Shown: positions 29,282-39,646, numbered from the stretch's first letter. The stretch is DNA of 64,000 nt from an uncultured Nostoc sp. (GCF_937863485.1 NZ_CALMFY010000215.1:1-64000), one strand, 5' to 3'. The notes: generated from the sequence alone by a model not told the origin. Numbers and translations: made by a program.

Positions 29282-30406
29282 TTAAGTGTTTTTAGGTAGT
29301 TGCACAGTGAACAAACTACCTTTACCTACTTCAGAGGTGACCTGGATAGTTCCTGCGTGCGCTTCTACAATCCGATGGGATAGATGTAGTCCTAAGCCAC
29401 TACCTGAGCGTTTATGTTTACCTTGGCGAAATCGCTTGAAAATTGTTGCCTGATCTTCTGGCGCAATCCCATATCCTGTATCTTGGATCTCGATTGTTAC
29501 CGAATCTTGATTTCCTGGATGAGGTGATTTTTCAAAAATGCGGATTGTGATGCCTCCTGTATCTGTAAATTTGATCGCATTTGCGATCAAGTTATTTAGC
29601 ACCCGGCGTAGTTCCAAGCGATCGCCCATAATAATACCAGCGTTTTTTCCCTGTGAGTCTAATTCACGGCTGTCTATTTCCAGAGTCAAACCTTTTTCAC
29701 CAGTTAGAGGACTTAGTTCGCTCACTACTTCTTGAGATATCTCACGTAAATCGCATATTTCCCAATTCAACGTTTTTTTACCTGCCTCGAAGCGATAGAC
29801 TTCTAGGAGAGTGTTCACCATTTCCATCAAATTTTGGTTACTGCGAATCATGACTGCGATCGCCTGTTTCATTTCCGGCGAGATTTTGCAGAATGTTTCC
29901 ATCTCAAACAAATTCAACATGCGATCGGCGGCTACTAGAGGAGTTCGCAAATCATGAGTCAGACGCGAAACAAAGTCTTCCCGTTGGCGGGCCATTTTTT
30001 GTTGTTCATCCAGACTGTGCTTGAGACGCAACAGCGATCGCACCCTTGCCAGTAGTTCATCGGTATCAAATGGTTTACGAATAAAGTCGTCAGCACCAGC
30101 ATCTAAACCTTCGACAACGCTAGATTCGTGAAAGGCAGTAATTAACAAAATTGGAATATAACTAATTGCTGGGTTATTCCGAATCCGACGTGTGACTTCA
30201 TAACCATCGATTCCCGGCATCATCACATCTAACAGAATCAGATCAGGTGGAGATTCTTCAACTTGCCGCAAAGCCTTTATTCCATCTGAAACCAAATCAA
30301 TTTCATAGCCCTCACTTTCTAAAATTGCTTGAACCAAAATGAGATTATCTAGAGTATCATCAACTGCGAGGATACGAGAAATTTTATTATTTTCAACTAC
30401 AGACAT
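29282..30406 (-). CDS. Hybrid response regulator-histidine kinase
   Basis: The 374-residue soluble protein starts with a receiver domain (RILAVDDTLDN, phospho-acceptor Asp in LILLDVMMPG, Lys in IRKPFD), then HisKA with the His in SRLTHDLRTPLVAADR and a HATPase (NLIANAIKF, DTGYGIAP, GSGLGLHLSH). The receiver-first order is common in cyanobacteria. The neighbouring gene upstream on the same strand is another receiver-first kinase (gap 68 bp), so the two may be co-transcribed and take part in one relay. Confidence 0.94.
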   Translation of the reverse strand: MSVVENNKISRILAVDDTLDNLILVQAILESEGYEIDLVSDGIKALRQVEESPPDLILLDVMMPGIDGYEVTRRIRNNPAISYIPILLITAFHESSVVEGLDAGADDFIRKPFDTDELLARVRSLLRLKHSLDEQQKMARQREDFVSRLTHDLRTPLVAADRMLNLFEMETFCKISPEMKQAIAVMIRSNQNLMEMVNTLLEVYRFEAGKKTLNWEICDLREISQEVVSELSPLTGEKGLTLEIDSRELDSQGKNAGIIMGDRLELRRVLNNLIANAIKFTDTGGITIRIFEKSPHPGNQDSVTIEIQDTGYGIAPEDQATIFKRFRQGKHKRSGSGLGLHLSHRIVEAHAGTIQVTSEVGKGSLFTVQLPKNT

Positions 30407-30474
30407 AATTTATCAACTTTTATCAGTTTTTTGAAAGTAATTTATAGTTTAAATTTCGGATATCCTATTGCTGC

Positions 30475-31776
30475 TTACCTAGTTTGAGAAGATGAATGAT
30501 GCGGATTTTTAGCTCTGCTAAAAATATCATCGCCATTTAACTGTACATCTGGAGCATCGGCTGCTTCAGTGGATAATGTGATTTGACGCGGCAATTCAAT
30601 TTTAAACATTGAACCGCTCCCCAATTTGCTATCAAGAAAAATTTTGCCGCCCATAATTCGCACTAGCGAATCTATAATTGCCAAACCCAAACCTGTACCT
30701 GGATATTTGCGAGTGATAGTTTGATCGACTTGCCGAAATGCTTCAAAAATACGTTTAAAATCTCTGGGCGCTATGCCAATACCTGTATCCCGAACAACAA
30801 TTGTCACTCGACTTGCAGGTAGTTCCTTAACCTCAACCCAAATTTCCCCAGACTCTGTGAACTTAATGGCGTTGGAAAGCAGGTTAATTAAAATCTGTTT
30901 GATCCGAACCGGATCATTAAATACCAAAGTGTTTTGCAAATCGGTTTGCACTAACAATGATAGATTTTTGGCATCAGCAAGGGAACGCATTTCACCTACA
31001 GCGAGATTTATTACCTTTGATACATCAAATATTTCCGCCTTTAAGTCTAATCGTCCTGCCTCCAACTTGGAAAAGTCAAGAACTTCATTGACTAGCATCA
31101 GCAAATGCTTCCCATTATTCAAGATCCGCTCAACCATATCTGCTTGCTGGTGCGATAGTTGACCGAACTTAGAACGGAACAGTATTTGCGAAAAACCAAT
31201 AATCGCATTCATCGGCGTTCTGAGTTCGTGGGACATGGTTGCCAAAAAATGTGATTTTAGCTGTGATACCTCCAATAGCTTGAAGTTTTGCATTTGAATC
31301 TGTTGCTGTTGTCTTTCCAATTCTTGGTTCTTACGAATGAGTTGTTCATGACTTTCTCTGAGCTGCTGGTTTACCAAAGCTGCTTGCGTTTCAGCCCAAT
31401 AAATCCGAATCGCACTCCGCAAAACCTGTACCAACATTTCTGGAGATATCTTAGACTTAGATAGATATTCTGTAGCACCAGCTTTGATTAATTGCACAGC
31501 AATTTGTTCATCTCCTTGAGCAGTTAGGACTACTGAAGGAACTTTAATTTTTGAAGAACGTAGCTGTTGAATAAAGGTTAGTCCATGCTGATCTGGTAAG
31601 CGATAGTCGAAGAAAACACAATCATAGGCAGTAGTGTTTAAGGCAGAAAGCGCATCATTGCCATCGCTTACTTCAAACAGTTCCATTTGAACACCTGCTT
31701 TAGTCAGCGCATCACGGACTGCCATCCGGTCAACTTCGTTATCGTCTACAACCAAAATTTTCAGCGTCTGTTTCAT
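30475..31776 (-). CDS. Hybrid response regulator-histidine kinase
   Basis: 433 residues: receiver domain (KILVVDDNEVDR, Asp in CVFFDYRLPD), a coiled-coil linker (about 125-175, rich in Gln and Glu), HisKA with FLATMSHELRTPMNAIIGFS, and HATPase (NLLSNAIKF, DTGIGIAP, GTGLGLAIID). It is the first gene of a likely two-gene unit with the kinase at 29282. A decayed kinase fragment and a NarL-type regulator lie upstream, so the locus is a signalling cluster. Confidence 0.94.
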   Translation of the reverse strand: MKQTLKILVVDDNEVDRMAVRDALTKAGVQMELFEVSDGNDALSALNTTAYDCVFFDYRLPDQHGLTFIQQLRSSKIKVPSVVLTAQGDEQIAVQLIKAGATEYLSKSKISPEMLVQVLRSAIRIYWAETQAALVNQQLRESHEQLIRKNQELERQQQQIQMQNFKLLEVSQLKSHFLATMSHELRTPMNAIIGFSQILFRSKFGQLSHQQADMVERILNNGKHLLMLVNEVLDFSKLEAGRLDLKAEIFDVSKVINLAVGEMRSLADAKNLSLLVQTDLQNTLVFNDPVRIKQILINLLSNAIKFTESGEIWVEVKELPASRVTIVVRDTGIGIAPRDFKRIFEAFRQVDQTITRKYPGTGLGLAIIDSLVRIMGGKIFLDSKLGSGSMFKIELPRQITLSTEAADAPDVQLNGDDIFSRAKNPHHSSSQTR

Positions 31777-33111
31777 CAGTTTTTATTTTTGCCGCCAAAG
31801 ATAGATTGATGTATAATGTTTCTTTTTTGAGATTATCCAACTAAAGAATATAAGATTTTCGGACATCTAAAATTTCTCACTTACTTGATTAACTAAGGCA
31901 TTTTGTATAATATCCAATACTTCTCTTTAGGTTGAATTCAGTCTGTTGTCTTCTCAATCTGGTTAATTTACCCGAATATTGGAATTCAACTCCTAGTTAA
32001 TGACTAATAGTTTTAAAACAATTAGCAATTAATAAACTGAAAACTATTGCTCTGAAGACAACAGTTAGAGCTGATATAAAGTAAAATAAAATACTTTACT
32101 AAGCTTAAAACAATTGTAAATGAGTCAGCAAGCGACCGTCGTCACCCATTGGTCAGAGTTGCATACCATTTATCGTCTACCATAAGCCTGAGTAATTTTA
32201 CTCATCAAATTGCTTAAACCAGGTAGATGAGACAGTACTGCCTATATTTATTTGTGAATCCGAAGTAATCCTACCTGCTGGAATTTTGACAATTTTCTCA
32301 ACGATCGCCAGTCCTGTGTTAGTATTTCTTTGGTGATCGCGGACTTCCACTGTTTGGAAAATTCCCCAGACTTTCTAGTGAACTTTGGGAAGAATACCAA
32401 GTGCTTCCAAGCCTTTTAGCATTAAAAAAATTACTTGTCCACCTTGATTGCTGAAGGGTTTAACTTGTCAGCCGTAAGTCTCCCACCATATGGATGCACG
32501 AGTGATTACCTTTGGTAGTTGTGCTTGAATTCTTTTGAAATTGTCCACCAGTGAGCCTGATAATTCAGGTCATGTGGATAAGAAGAGGGCGAAATCTTAA
32601 CCCCCCAGTCCCAAACCTACAAGGGTTGGGGGAAAATTCAAAGCCTCTCAAAAGCAGGAGAGATGAATGAAAGTAAGGTTTTTCAGAACCCGGGAAAAGT
32701 CAGAAGTTCGATCTGTTGTAATTTGTCCATTTTTGTCAGCTTTTTTCAAAGCTTTATACTAGATAATAGTAATTAACTGATGGAAAGCAACTAAGCGGAT
32801 GGGTGTAAATAAATCTAATATGGACTTTCATTGCGTTTAATTATGCCTGCCTACTTAAAAGCTGAATTCTGAGCAAACGGGGCAATTTTGCACTATTCTC
32901 AATATTTCATACTTTTTGTGTAAGTATCTATATATCTCCAGCTAGATATGTCCTCTATCTAAATACTAAAAGATCGGATGTTTCTTATTTCTATCGGTGG
33001 ATGCAGACTGTATGAAAAATCATCTATCTTTAGTTTGGGAAAATAGATAGATAGCGCTTATAAAAGGTAATACTTTGAAAGATTGCAAACAGCGTAAGAG
33101 TAAGTGTAGCT
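31777..33111. other. Long region without intact gene, with remnants and repeats
   Basis: It contains a degraded histidine kinase end (32198-32569). At 32120-32185 a 21-codon ORF (MSQQATVVTHWSELHTIYRL) looks like the start of a lost gene. At 32590-32690 there is a hairpin-forming 'aacccccc...ggggg'-type repeat. The last 230 bp before the NarL-type regulator are AT-rich and probably hold its promoter. Confidence 0.5.
32198..32569 (-). pseudogene. Decayed histidine kinase C-terminus
   Basis: Reading the minus strand, one frame gives SLVDNFKRIQAQLPKVIT, a TGA, GGQVIFLMLKGLEAL, a TAG, then WGIFQTVEV, NTNTGLAIVEKIVK and a GSTVSSTW end before TAA at 32198. This matches the last part of a HATPase domain (F-x-F, GxGLAIVKKIVE, GSTF-x-F). 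Two in-frame stops and the missing N-terminal part show it is not functional. It lies between the receiver-kinase genes and a NarL-type regulator. Confidence 0.65.
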
Positions 33112-33834
33112 ATGAATGAAATTAGTATTATTTTAATTGAAGATCACGACTTAACGCGAATGGGGCTACGAGCGGCATTACAATCTCACAGCGCATTGAA
33201 AGTAATTGGCGAAGCGGCAAATGCTACCCAAGGATTAAAACTTTTAGAAACGGCAAAGCCAGATGTAGCTGTTGTAGATATCGGCTTGCCTGACATGGAT
33301 GGCATCGAACTCACCCGTAAATTCAAACGCTACCAAGCTGAAACTGGGCAAGGCACAACGAAGATTCTGATCCTGACAATGGATCATACAGAGGATGCTG
33401 TACTTGCAGCTTTCGCAGCGGGTGCTGATTCTTATTATATGAAAGAAACAAGTATCAGTAAATTAACGGAGGCAATCCAAGCAACTCACGGCGGTAACTC
33501 TTGGATTGATCCGGCAATTGCCAACGTGGTATTGCGGAAGATGCGGCAAGGTATTCCTGGAGAGAGCCAAAACTCTGACAAGCCGAAGACTGTAAAAATT
33601 GAGGCGCTGGCGTCAGAATATGAACAAGTTTTGGAAACATACCCCCTGACTCAACGTGAACTGGAAATCCTAGAGTTGATTGTAGCTGGGTGTAGCAATG
33701 GGCAAATTGCCGAGAAACTTTATATTACAGTTGGTACTGTGAAGACCCATGTTCGTAATATTCTAAATAAATTATGTGCCGATGACCGTACTCAAGCTGC
33801 TGTTAGGGCCCTACGTTCTGGGTTGGTGGCGTAA
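33112..33834 (+). CDS. NarL/LuxR-family response regulator
   Basis: A 240-residue DNA-binding response regulator: receiver domain (IILIEDHDLTRMGLR, Asp in VAVVDIGLPDMDG, Lys in YYMKETS), a linker of about 45 residues, and a LuxR-type HTH (LTQRELEILELIVAG, IAEKLYITVGTVKTHVRNI). It is the only DNA-binding output in the 29-34 kb signalling cluster and is the natural candidate partner of the kinases, including the decayed one. No target operator can be named. Confidence 0.94.
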   Translation: MNEISIILIEDHDLTRMGLRAALQSHSALKVIGEAANATQGLKLLETAKPDVAVVDIGLPDMDGIELTRKFKRYQAETGQGTTKILILTMDHTEDAVLAAFAAGADSYYMKETSISKLTEAIQATHGGNSWIDPAIANVVLRKMRQGIPGESQNSDKPKTVKIEALASEYEQVLETYPLTQRELEILELIVAGCSNGQIAEKLYITVGTVKTHVRNILNKLCADDRTQAAVRALRSGLVA

Positions 33835-33884
33835 GGGATGAGGGAGATCAGGGGACAAGGGCAATAACCATGCCCAATGCCTCT

Positions 33885-35249
33885 TTAATTCAATCGTTCC
33901 TGTAAACATTCCGCAATGCGTAATGCGGCTCCTGGTTTACCCATGCGTCGTAGACCATTTTCGGCAATAATTTGCAAAATATCAGGATTTTTGAATAGGG
34001 ACTGGACTATTTGGGCAACTTCTACTGGCTGCTCGACTAAAATCAAAGATGAGCCTAAATGACGACTTTGAGCTTCAGCAAAGCCCCGGTTAAATTGGGG
34101 CCCATTACCGGGAATCGCGATCGCAGGTTTCCCTAAACCGATAAACTGTTCTGTAGCTGTACCTGCCATTGCGATCGCTAAATCTCCCAAATGCAGACAG
34201 TCATTATAGGCTTGTTGTGTTAGCAATAAATATGCATTGCTTTGTTTAAATGTCAAGACATTTGGATCAGAGATTTTGAGAGGAGATGCCGATTGAGTGC
34301 GCCAGCCTTGGGATTGCACACTTTGGGATAAAATATTAGAGTCCAAACCAGGAGCGATCGCACCTAAAAACACTACTGTGCCAGAAGTATAGAACACTGA
34401 ATCTCGCTCCTGGAAACTTGCCATCAACGCAGATACAGCAATCATAATTGTTTCCCAGTTAGTGTATGCCTCTGGTAGACGGGAACCAGGAAGAAGAGTC
34501 ACCATTAAAGGTCGAACTGTCTCTTGCTGTTGACTATTTTGACTATAAAATTGTTGGCGTGAAAAGGTCGGTTGCAGACCATCCATCATCGGATTACCCA
34601 AATTAAAAGCTGGAATTGGCCATTGTTTTAATGTTTCCGTCGTCAGTGCATCTCTAGGGAACACTGCCTTACAACGGCGACGACTCATTAACCAACGTTC
34701 CCAAGGATGGTAAACTGAACCAGAAAAGTTTTCCCAACGCGCATCTTTGGATTTGCGTGGTAATAATCCAGCTTCATCCCGCACATAATATTCAGATTTC
34801 GCCGTACCTACAAAAGCATAATTAGCGCCACTGAAAGTTGCAAACAATAGCGGGACAATATCTCCTACAGCTAAAATTGCTCTTTTATTACCTAATTTTT
34901 TTTGAGAACTCACCCAACGGCGGACAGCTTTAATCTGGCTGAGGGTAAGTTGCAATAAACCACCGCGTACATCCCGCACTAATTGGCGTCCATCCATATA
35001 AATAAAGCCGCCAGAAGGCATAGTGCGGACTGAACCGATCAGAGGGATATTCAGCTGTTGATAAGCATGTCCCTCGCCCACCAGAGATAAAGCAAATATC
35101 TCTGGTGGGTTTGATTGTCGTTGGAGTTCTTGCAAAATCCGAACTGCAATTACATCTTCTCCATGACCATTACTTAATACAAGTAACCGCAAAGGAGAAG
35201 TTGCAGCTTGGGAGTTAGAGGCTAGGGATAAGCGAGATACATTACTCAT
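33885..35249 (-). CDS. LpxB-related glycosyltransferase-like protein
   Basis: A 454-residue protein of the cyanobacterial family named 'lipid-A-disaccharide synthase related'. It has a GT-B type layout with LLVLSNGHGEDVIAVRIL at the N-terminus, GSVRTMPSGGFIYMDGR, ILAVGDIVPLL, LLPGSRLPEAY, and a C-terminal donor-site-like region (LAIAMAGTATEQFIGLGKPA, AIPGNGPQFN). Its substrate is unknown; it is not LpxB itself. The frame is open to 35408, but the extra 53 residues are Phe/Tyr/Ile-rich and lack family similarity, so ATG 35249 is chosen. Confidence 0.9.
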   Translation of the reverse strand: MSNVSRLSLASNSQAATSPLRLLVLSNGHGEDVIAVRILQELQRQSNPPEIFALSLVGEGHAYQQLNIPLIGSVRTMPSGGFIYMDGRQLVRDVRGGLLQLTLSQIKAVRRWVSSQKKLGNKRAILAVGDIVPLLFATFSGANYAFVGTAKSEYYVRDEAGLLPRKSKDARWENFSGSVYHPWERWLMSRRRCKAVFPRDALTTETLKQWPIPAFNLGNPMMDGLQPTFSRQQFYSQNSQQQETVRPLMVTLLPGSRLPEAYTNWETIMIAVSALMASFQERDSVFYTSGTVVFLGAIAPGLDSNILSQSVQSQGWRTQSASPLKISDPNVLTFKQSNAYLLLTQQAYNDCLHLGDLAIAMAGTATEQFIGLGKPAIAIPGNGPQFNRGFAEAQSRHLGSSLILVEQPVEVAQIVQSLFKNPDILQIIAENGLRRMGKPGAALRIAECLQERLN

Positions 35250-35797
35250 AAGAAACAAAACATCAATATTAACTGTCTGTTTGGATAAGAGGTATAAATA
35301 GGGAAATCGGCGGATGAAAATTTTAAAATAACAGATAAAAGAAACAAAATCTTTATTAAAAAAGTAACAAAAATCACCAGCGAAAAGTTCAGGTGCAACT
35401 ATAAACAAAAGTAAAAGTAGTATATCTCCTAAATTCTATGTAATTTTAAAGATTACTGAATTGGTGTTTTAAAGTCGAGCCAGTGAATTGCTGTTTGGCA
35501 TTGTAGCAACTAGTGTGTCGAGTCGTGGTTCCTCCCTGACATCACGGATCGTGCAGACAGCTTTATCATAGTTTCCTACTTCAGGATTTCTCGACTCCCG
35601 CGTTATCCTATGAAAAAGATAAAACTGTTGTGATCGTGGAGAGGTTTTTCCCGCTTAGGGAGTTCCAACAACTAAATCATCCTGTAGGATAGACAGGCAA
35701 TAACCCTGCCCTATATAAAATATGGGAAAATTTTTTGGAAATCCCTCAAGACTCAGGACTCGCTGGTTATCTGCTCACTCAAGACTCAGGATTTTCT
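35250..35797. other. Divergent intergenic region before the Ser/Thr kinase
   Basis: No gene is seen. Near the kinase start there are two direct copies of CTCAAGACTCAGGA (about 35744 and 35778). The frame of the kinase is open through them from a TTG at 35735. The promoters of the LpxB-related and kinase genes should both lie here. Confidence 0.4.
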
Positions 35798-37396
35798 ATG
35801 TTAGCAGGCACAATTTTGCAGGATGGAAAATATACCCTAATTCAAGAAATAGGGCGGGGTGGCTTTGGCATTACGTTTAAAGCTACCCATCGCTACTTGG
35901 GTCAGGAGGTGGTAATGAAAACCATCAATGAACGGCTGCGACAACATCCTGATTTCGCGAAATTTGAGCGCCAATTCCAAGATGAAGCCAGACGATTAGC
36001 TACGTGTATCCACCCAAATATAGTTCGAGTCAGTGACTTTTTTGTTGAAGCTGGACTGCCTTACATGGTGATGGAATACATTCCTGGCGAAACCTTGACA
36101 GACGCATTTGTATTACCAGGGATACCAATGCCTGAAGCCACAGCAATTCATTACATTCGGCAAATTGGGGCAGCTTTGCAGGTAGTACACAATAATGGTT
36201 TGCTGCACCGAGATGTCAAACCAGATAATATCATCCAACGTCTTGGAACACAGGAAGTAGTGCTAATTGATTTTGGCATTGCTAGAGAATTTAATGGCAG
36301 TGTCAGGCAGACTCACACGGGTATGGTTTCTGAGGGTTATTCTCCAATTGAGCAGTACTTAACGCAAGCGCCGCGCACACCCGCCACGGATGTTTATGGT
36401 TTAGCCGCAACCTTGTATACCCTGTTGACTGCTCAAGTTCCCATGCCAGCATTATTGCGCGATCGCGAGCAAATGCCTTCCCCCCGCGAACTGCAACCAC
36501 ACTTGAGTGCTGCTCTCAATCAGGCAGTAATGCGCGGTATGGCGGTGGAGTCTCGTTTTCGGCCAGCGACAGTTGCTGAGTGGTTACAACTGCTACCTGG
36601 AGATGGGGTGAATATGACACCGGAAGCGTTAACCACTTACGCAGTGCCAACTGTCAATTTATCTGCCCAACAGGCGGCATTAATTGGGAAAACTACCCAA
36701 AATCGCCTTCATAGACCACCTGTGTTAGTGCAGCCCAACCCAGGCATCGCCAAGGAGACTGTAGTGGCGAAAAAACTGGGGTCATCTAAAATATTCATTG
36801 GTATAGGTGTTGCCTTGGTTGCCGCTACAGCAGGTTTTGGCATCACTAGAATCTTACCTAAATCTCAGCCGCAGCCAACCGCAAAACCGCTTTTTGAACA
36901 GCCAACTCAAAAGCCAGCTGCGAAAGTACCTAGCTTCGAGAATGGTGAACAGACTAACACCACCTCAAGAACCGAATCAGCACCTGTTTCTAATTCCAAG
37001 CAGCGGCGGCGTAATCGTCGTTTTTCCCCACCAGAAACTCCCAGCAACCCTACAGGAGAATCACAACGGCGTGATTCGGAACAATCTGCACCTTTACCTA
37101 AGGTTTCACCTACACCCTCACTAGTAGAGAAACTACGGGCGATCCGGTCATCTCGTAATGCTTCCCCGATACCATTGCCACAAAATAACTCACCTGTTTT
37201 TAAGCAAAATTCTGCTTCCCCTCAGCCTCTAAATCGACCATATCCTGTGATTATACCAACAGCACCGTCAACCGAATCCAAACAGTCAAATCCTTCTGGT
37301 GTAATAGTACCAACACAGGAAACGCCAAATTCACCGATTCAGAGTCAACCTCAAAATGATAAATTTCCGCAAAAATTGGGAGATGATAACAATTAA
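35798..37396 (+). CDS. Membrane-anchored Ser/Thr protein kinase (PknB/SpkA type)
   Basis: A Hanks-type kinase of 532 residues from ATG 35798 ([19 protein letters not shown]). The kinase domain has the Gly-rich loop IGRGGFG, the catalytic Lys in [21 protein letters not shown], and a [18 protein letters not shown] segment in place of a classical APE. One membrane helix ([19 protein letters not shown]) lies near residue 335, followed by a Pro/Ser/Asn-rich tail without a known domain. The frame runs further upstream to a TTG, but that part is made of direct repeats. It converges on the CapA-like gene with an 8-bp gap. Confidence 0.93.
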   Translation: MLAGTILQDGKYTLIQEIGRGGFGITFKATHRYLGQEVVMKTINERLRQHPDFAKFERQFQDEARRLATCIHPNIVRVSDFFVEAGLPYMVMEYIPGETLTDAFVLPGIPMPEATAIHYIRQIGAALQVVHNNGLLHRDVKPDNIIQRLGTQEVVLIDFGIAREFNGSVRQTHTGMVSEGYSPIEQYLTQAPRTPATDVYGLAATLYTLLTAQVPMPALLRDREQMPSPRELQPHLSAALNQAVMRGMAVESRFRPATVAEWLQLLPGDGVNMTPEALTTYAVPTVNLSAQQAALIGKTTQNRLHRPPVLVQPNPGIAKETVVAKKLGSSKIFIGIGVALVAATAGFGITRILPKSQPQPTAKPLFEQPTQKPAAKVPSFENGEQTNTTSRTESAPVSNSKQRRRNRRFSPPETPSNPTGESQRRDSEQSAPLPKVSPTPSLVEKLRAIRSSRNASPIPLPQNNSPVFKQNSASPQPLNRPYPVIIPTAPSTESKQSNPSGVIVPTQETPNSPIQSQPQNDKFPQKLGDDNN

Positions 37397-37404
37397 AAAG
37401 TTCT

Positions 37405-38583
37405 TTATTTGTATTTGATATTGCCTACAACAATTTCCCCCTTCTTATTAATTTTCACCGGATTCTTGGGAAAAGCTTGATTATTCAAATAACGCATAAG
37501 TCTTACAGTCTGAAAACGCGGATCAATATGAGGGATTCCCTGCCGATCCATCCGAATAGGAATAATTTTACTTGATACCAAATTTCCCGCTGGGTTGAGT
37601 TTAACTTCTAAAATCATTGAGTCACCCGTTTGGGCATTTGTAGATAAAGTCCGGTATCCGAGAAAGTTTCCTAAAGAATAGGCAATGATTTTTCCTTTAT
37701 ATATTTCCATCGCTCTCGGAACATGAGGGCCATGTCCAAGTACTAAGTCTGCTCCCGCATCAATCATGTTTCGAGCAAACTTGATCGAATTACCTCGATT
37801 TTCTCCATAAAAAAACTCTGTCTGATTCTTAACTTGTAGTGCCCCCGTTCCTTCGGCTCCAGCGTGCATCGATATTACTATAATGTTGGCTTTCTTTTTG
37901 GCTTCTGCTATGAGTGCTTGGGCTACTCCTAAATTATGGATGGAATTATATATTTCATAAGGAGAAAACCCGATCATTGCCACAGAGATATTGTTAGCTT
38001 CCAAATAGAGAATTTGATTTTTATGACCTAATGTTGCAATGCCCACAGCCTCAAGATTTTTCTTTGTATCTTTGAACCCTACTGGGCCAAAGTCCATTGC
38101 ATGGTTATTCGCCATATTAAACACATTAAAACCAGTTTCAGCAAATAACTGGGCATATGCAGGTGGGGAGCGAAAGGCAAATACTTGTCCACGACTAATA
38201 TCTTTGGCAGTGTAGGGATAATTAGTTAAGCTACTTTCAAAGTTACCAAATAAGATATCAGATCCTTGCAACTGAGTTCTCACTGACTTTGGTAATAATT
38301 GATCTCGAAAACGGGGTAATCTATAATTAGGGAAATTAGTGCCGGGAATAATATCTCCAACGGCTTTGATGGTAATAGTGTCTGGAAAGGTTTGTTGTTT
38401 TGTTGTTGATGGTGTAAGTTCAGGGATAGGTAATGGAAATTGCACAGGCTCGGTAGGTGTAGTAGCAGCGTTTAATCGCTGTGATTGCCCAAGCCGGATA
38501 ATGACTCCTATACTAATACCCAGATATAAACAGACGCTAATAAAACTAAATGAGAGCACTCTCCCCATGCTGTGATTTGCCAT
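37405..38583 (-). CDS. CapA-family metallophosphatase-like protein
   Basis: The 392-residue product has an N-terminal membrane anchor (VLSFSFISVCLYLGISIGVII) and a calcineurin-like fold of the CapA/PgsA family: AVGDIIPG, LFGNFESSLT, MANNHAMDFG, ISMHAGAE, LGHGPHVPRA and YSLGNFLG. Family members act in poly-gamma-glutamate or capsule export in some bacteria, but no capB/capC genes lie nearby, so a cell-envelope phosphoesterase role is the safer reading. It probably faces the periplasm. Confidence 0.92.
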   Translation of the reverse strand: MANHSMGRVLSFSFISVCLYLGISIGVIIRLGQSQRLNAATTPTEPVQFPLPIPELTPSTTKQQTFPDTITIKAVGDIIPGTNFPNYRLPRFRDQLLPKSVRTQLQGSDILFGNFESSLTNYPYTAKDISRGQVFAFRSPPAYAQLFAETGFNVFNMANNHAMDFGPVGFKDTKKNLEAVGIATLGHKNQILYLEANNISVAMIGFSPYEIYNSIHNLGVAQALIAEAKKKANIIVISMHAGAEGTGALQVKNQTEFFYGENRGNSIKFARNMIDAGADLVLGHGPHVPRAMEIYKGKIIAYSLGNFLGYRTLSTNAQTGDSMILEVKLNPAGNLVSSKIIPIRMDRQGIPHIDPRFQTVRLMRYLNNQAFPKNPVKINKKGEIVVGNIKYK

Positions 38584-38659
38584 TGTTCACTCCTCACACA
38601 GATGGCATTAGTTTATCCCAAAAAAACTCAAAGTTCTAATGCCTTAGATCAATATCTGA

Positions 38660-38831
38660 GAGGATGTTTGAAAAGTCATGATTGATGTATCAAATATTTT
38701 TTTACCCTACCCTAACCCTCCCCGATGTATTGGGGAGGGAACTTGATTTTCTGGTTTACCCCTTTCTAAGGCGGGATTAAGGGGGTAATAATTCAATTAA
38801 AATCACAGCCAATCACTTTTCAAACAACCTC
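38660..38831. mobile_element. MITE with IS5-like ends, copy A (172 bp)
   Basis: The left end GAGGATGTTTGAAAAGT and right end ACTTTTCAAACAACCTC form a 17-bp inverted repeat with one mismatch. It is flanked by a 3-bp duplication, TGA (38657-38659 and 38832-38834). No ORF lies inside. The TNA-type 3-bp target resembles that of IS5-group elements; this relationship is inferred. Confidence 0.75.
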
Positions 38832-39024
38832 TGAGTTTGCAAAGGAATTAACTGAAGAATTACGCAATCGCCCAGAAGTGAAAGTCTGTTTTGGTGTAGA
38901 TGAAAATATTAGCGCCCACGAATTAGTAAACGAAATTTTTCTAGATTTGTTGACTAAAACTTATAACAAAATTAGCGAAAAATATCAAAGCAATCTGATT
39001 ATTCAGCCCAATAAGATTGAATAA
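38832..39024 (+). pseudogene. Truncated C-terminal coding fragment
   Basis: A + frame reads TSEFAKELTEELRNRPEVKV, then FGVDENISAHELVNEIFLDL and ends QPNKIE before TAA at 39022. It has no start codon in register: its 5' side is the right end of the MITE at 38660-38831. The charged, helical composition looks genuinely coding. I do not recognise the family. It may be the stump of a gene lost at or near the MITE insertion. Confidence 0.45.
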
Positions 39025-39192
39025 ACTAATATTTATAATAGTTCGGAATTTATAGAATATTTTAAATCTTGTGGCAATAATGAATATGATGTTATGTATA
39101 CTTATGATTTAACTATAGTTACATAACTTAAACTAATTAAATTAGATAATTTCAAGCTTAAATAATTGAAATGCTTACAGAATAGGGAAAAA

Positions 39193-39277
39193 CGGAGAGG
39201 GGGGGATTCGAACCCCCGTTGGGTTTCCCCAAAACGCATTTCGAGTGCGTCACCATCAACCACTCGGACACCTCTCC
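39193..39277 (-). tRNA. tRNA-Ser (anticodon CGA)
   Basis: 85 nt on the minus strand. The acceptor stem GGAGAGG/CCTCTCC is followed by discriminator G. The anticodon stem ACGCA/TGCGT encloses the loop CTCGAAA with anticodon CGA. A long variable arm (TTGGGG...CCCAAC type) is typical of tRNA-Ser, and the T arm has GGGGGTTCGAATCCCCC. CCA is not encoded. Confidence 0.96.
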
Positions 39278-39646
39278 AGCTATTTATTTACAGATTTGAG
39301 TATCTATTCTATACTCATATCCTATGAAGTAAGGGAAATTTTAGCAGATTTCCTATACTACTATAACATTATCGCTTTTTTTGTGTAACGGAATGCTCCG
39401 GCAACACCCAAGCCCAAGACATTTCCGATCATCGTGGTTGGCGCAATTACCTAGCGAGTCAATGACACCCAGAGATATTTTTCTGGTGGTGTTGGTGCAG
39501 CGTCTCGTAGAGAAGGCTGATCCTCAGATTGAGGTCAATTTTTTACACCAACTAAAAATTACCTACCCGATTGCAACGAACAAGTTTGCAAACGTTGGTC
39601 AGAATTTCAACCAAGTCTAATACCCTAAAACTTACTTTATTCATCA
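39278..39646. other. Intergenic region before the methyltransferase gene
   Basis: It contains a 'gcagcgtctcgtagagaaggc'-type interspersed repeat (about 39495-39520) and no convincing gene. A 79-codon + ORF runs through that repeat and is not credible. Confidence 0.4.

Larger units (their letters stand above)
38584..39192. other. Intergenic region with MITE and truncated gene
   Basis: Contents are an IS5-like MITE (38660-38831), a truncated coding fragment after it (to 39024), and AT-rich sequence up to the tRNA gene. Confidence 0.5.

Noticed and set aside
35250-35408. N-terminal extension of the LpxB-related protein
   Set aside because: It is Phe/Tyr/Ile-rich, without family similarity; the ATG at 35249 precedes the conserved part.
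39381-39620. 79-codon + ORF
   Set aside because: It contains the 'gcagcgtctcgtagagaagg' interspersed repeat and no conserved sequence.
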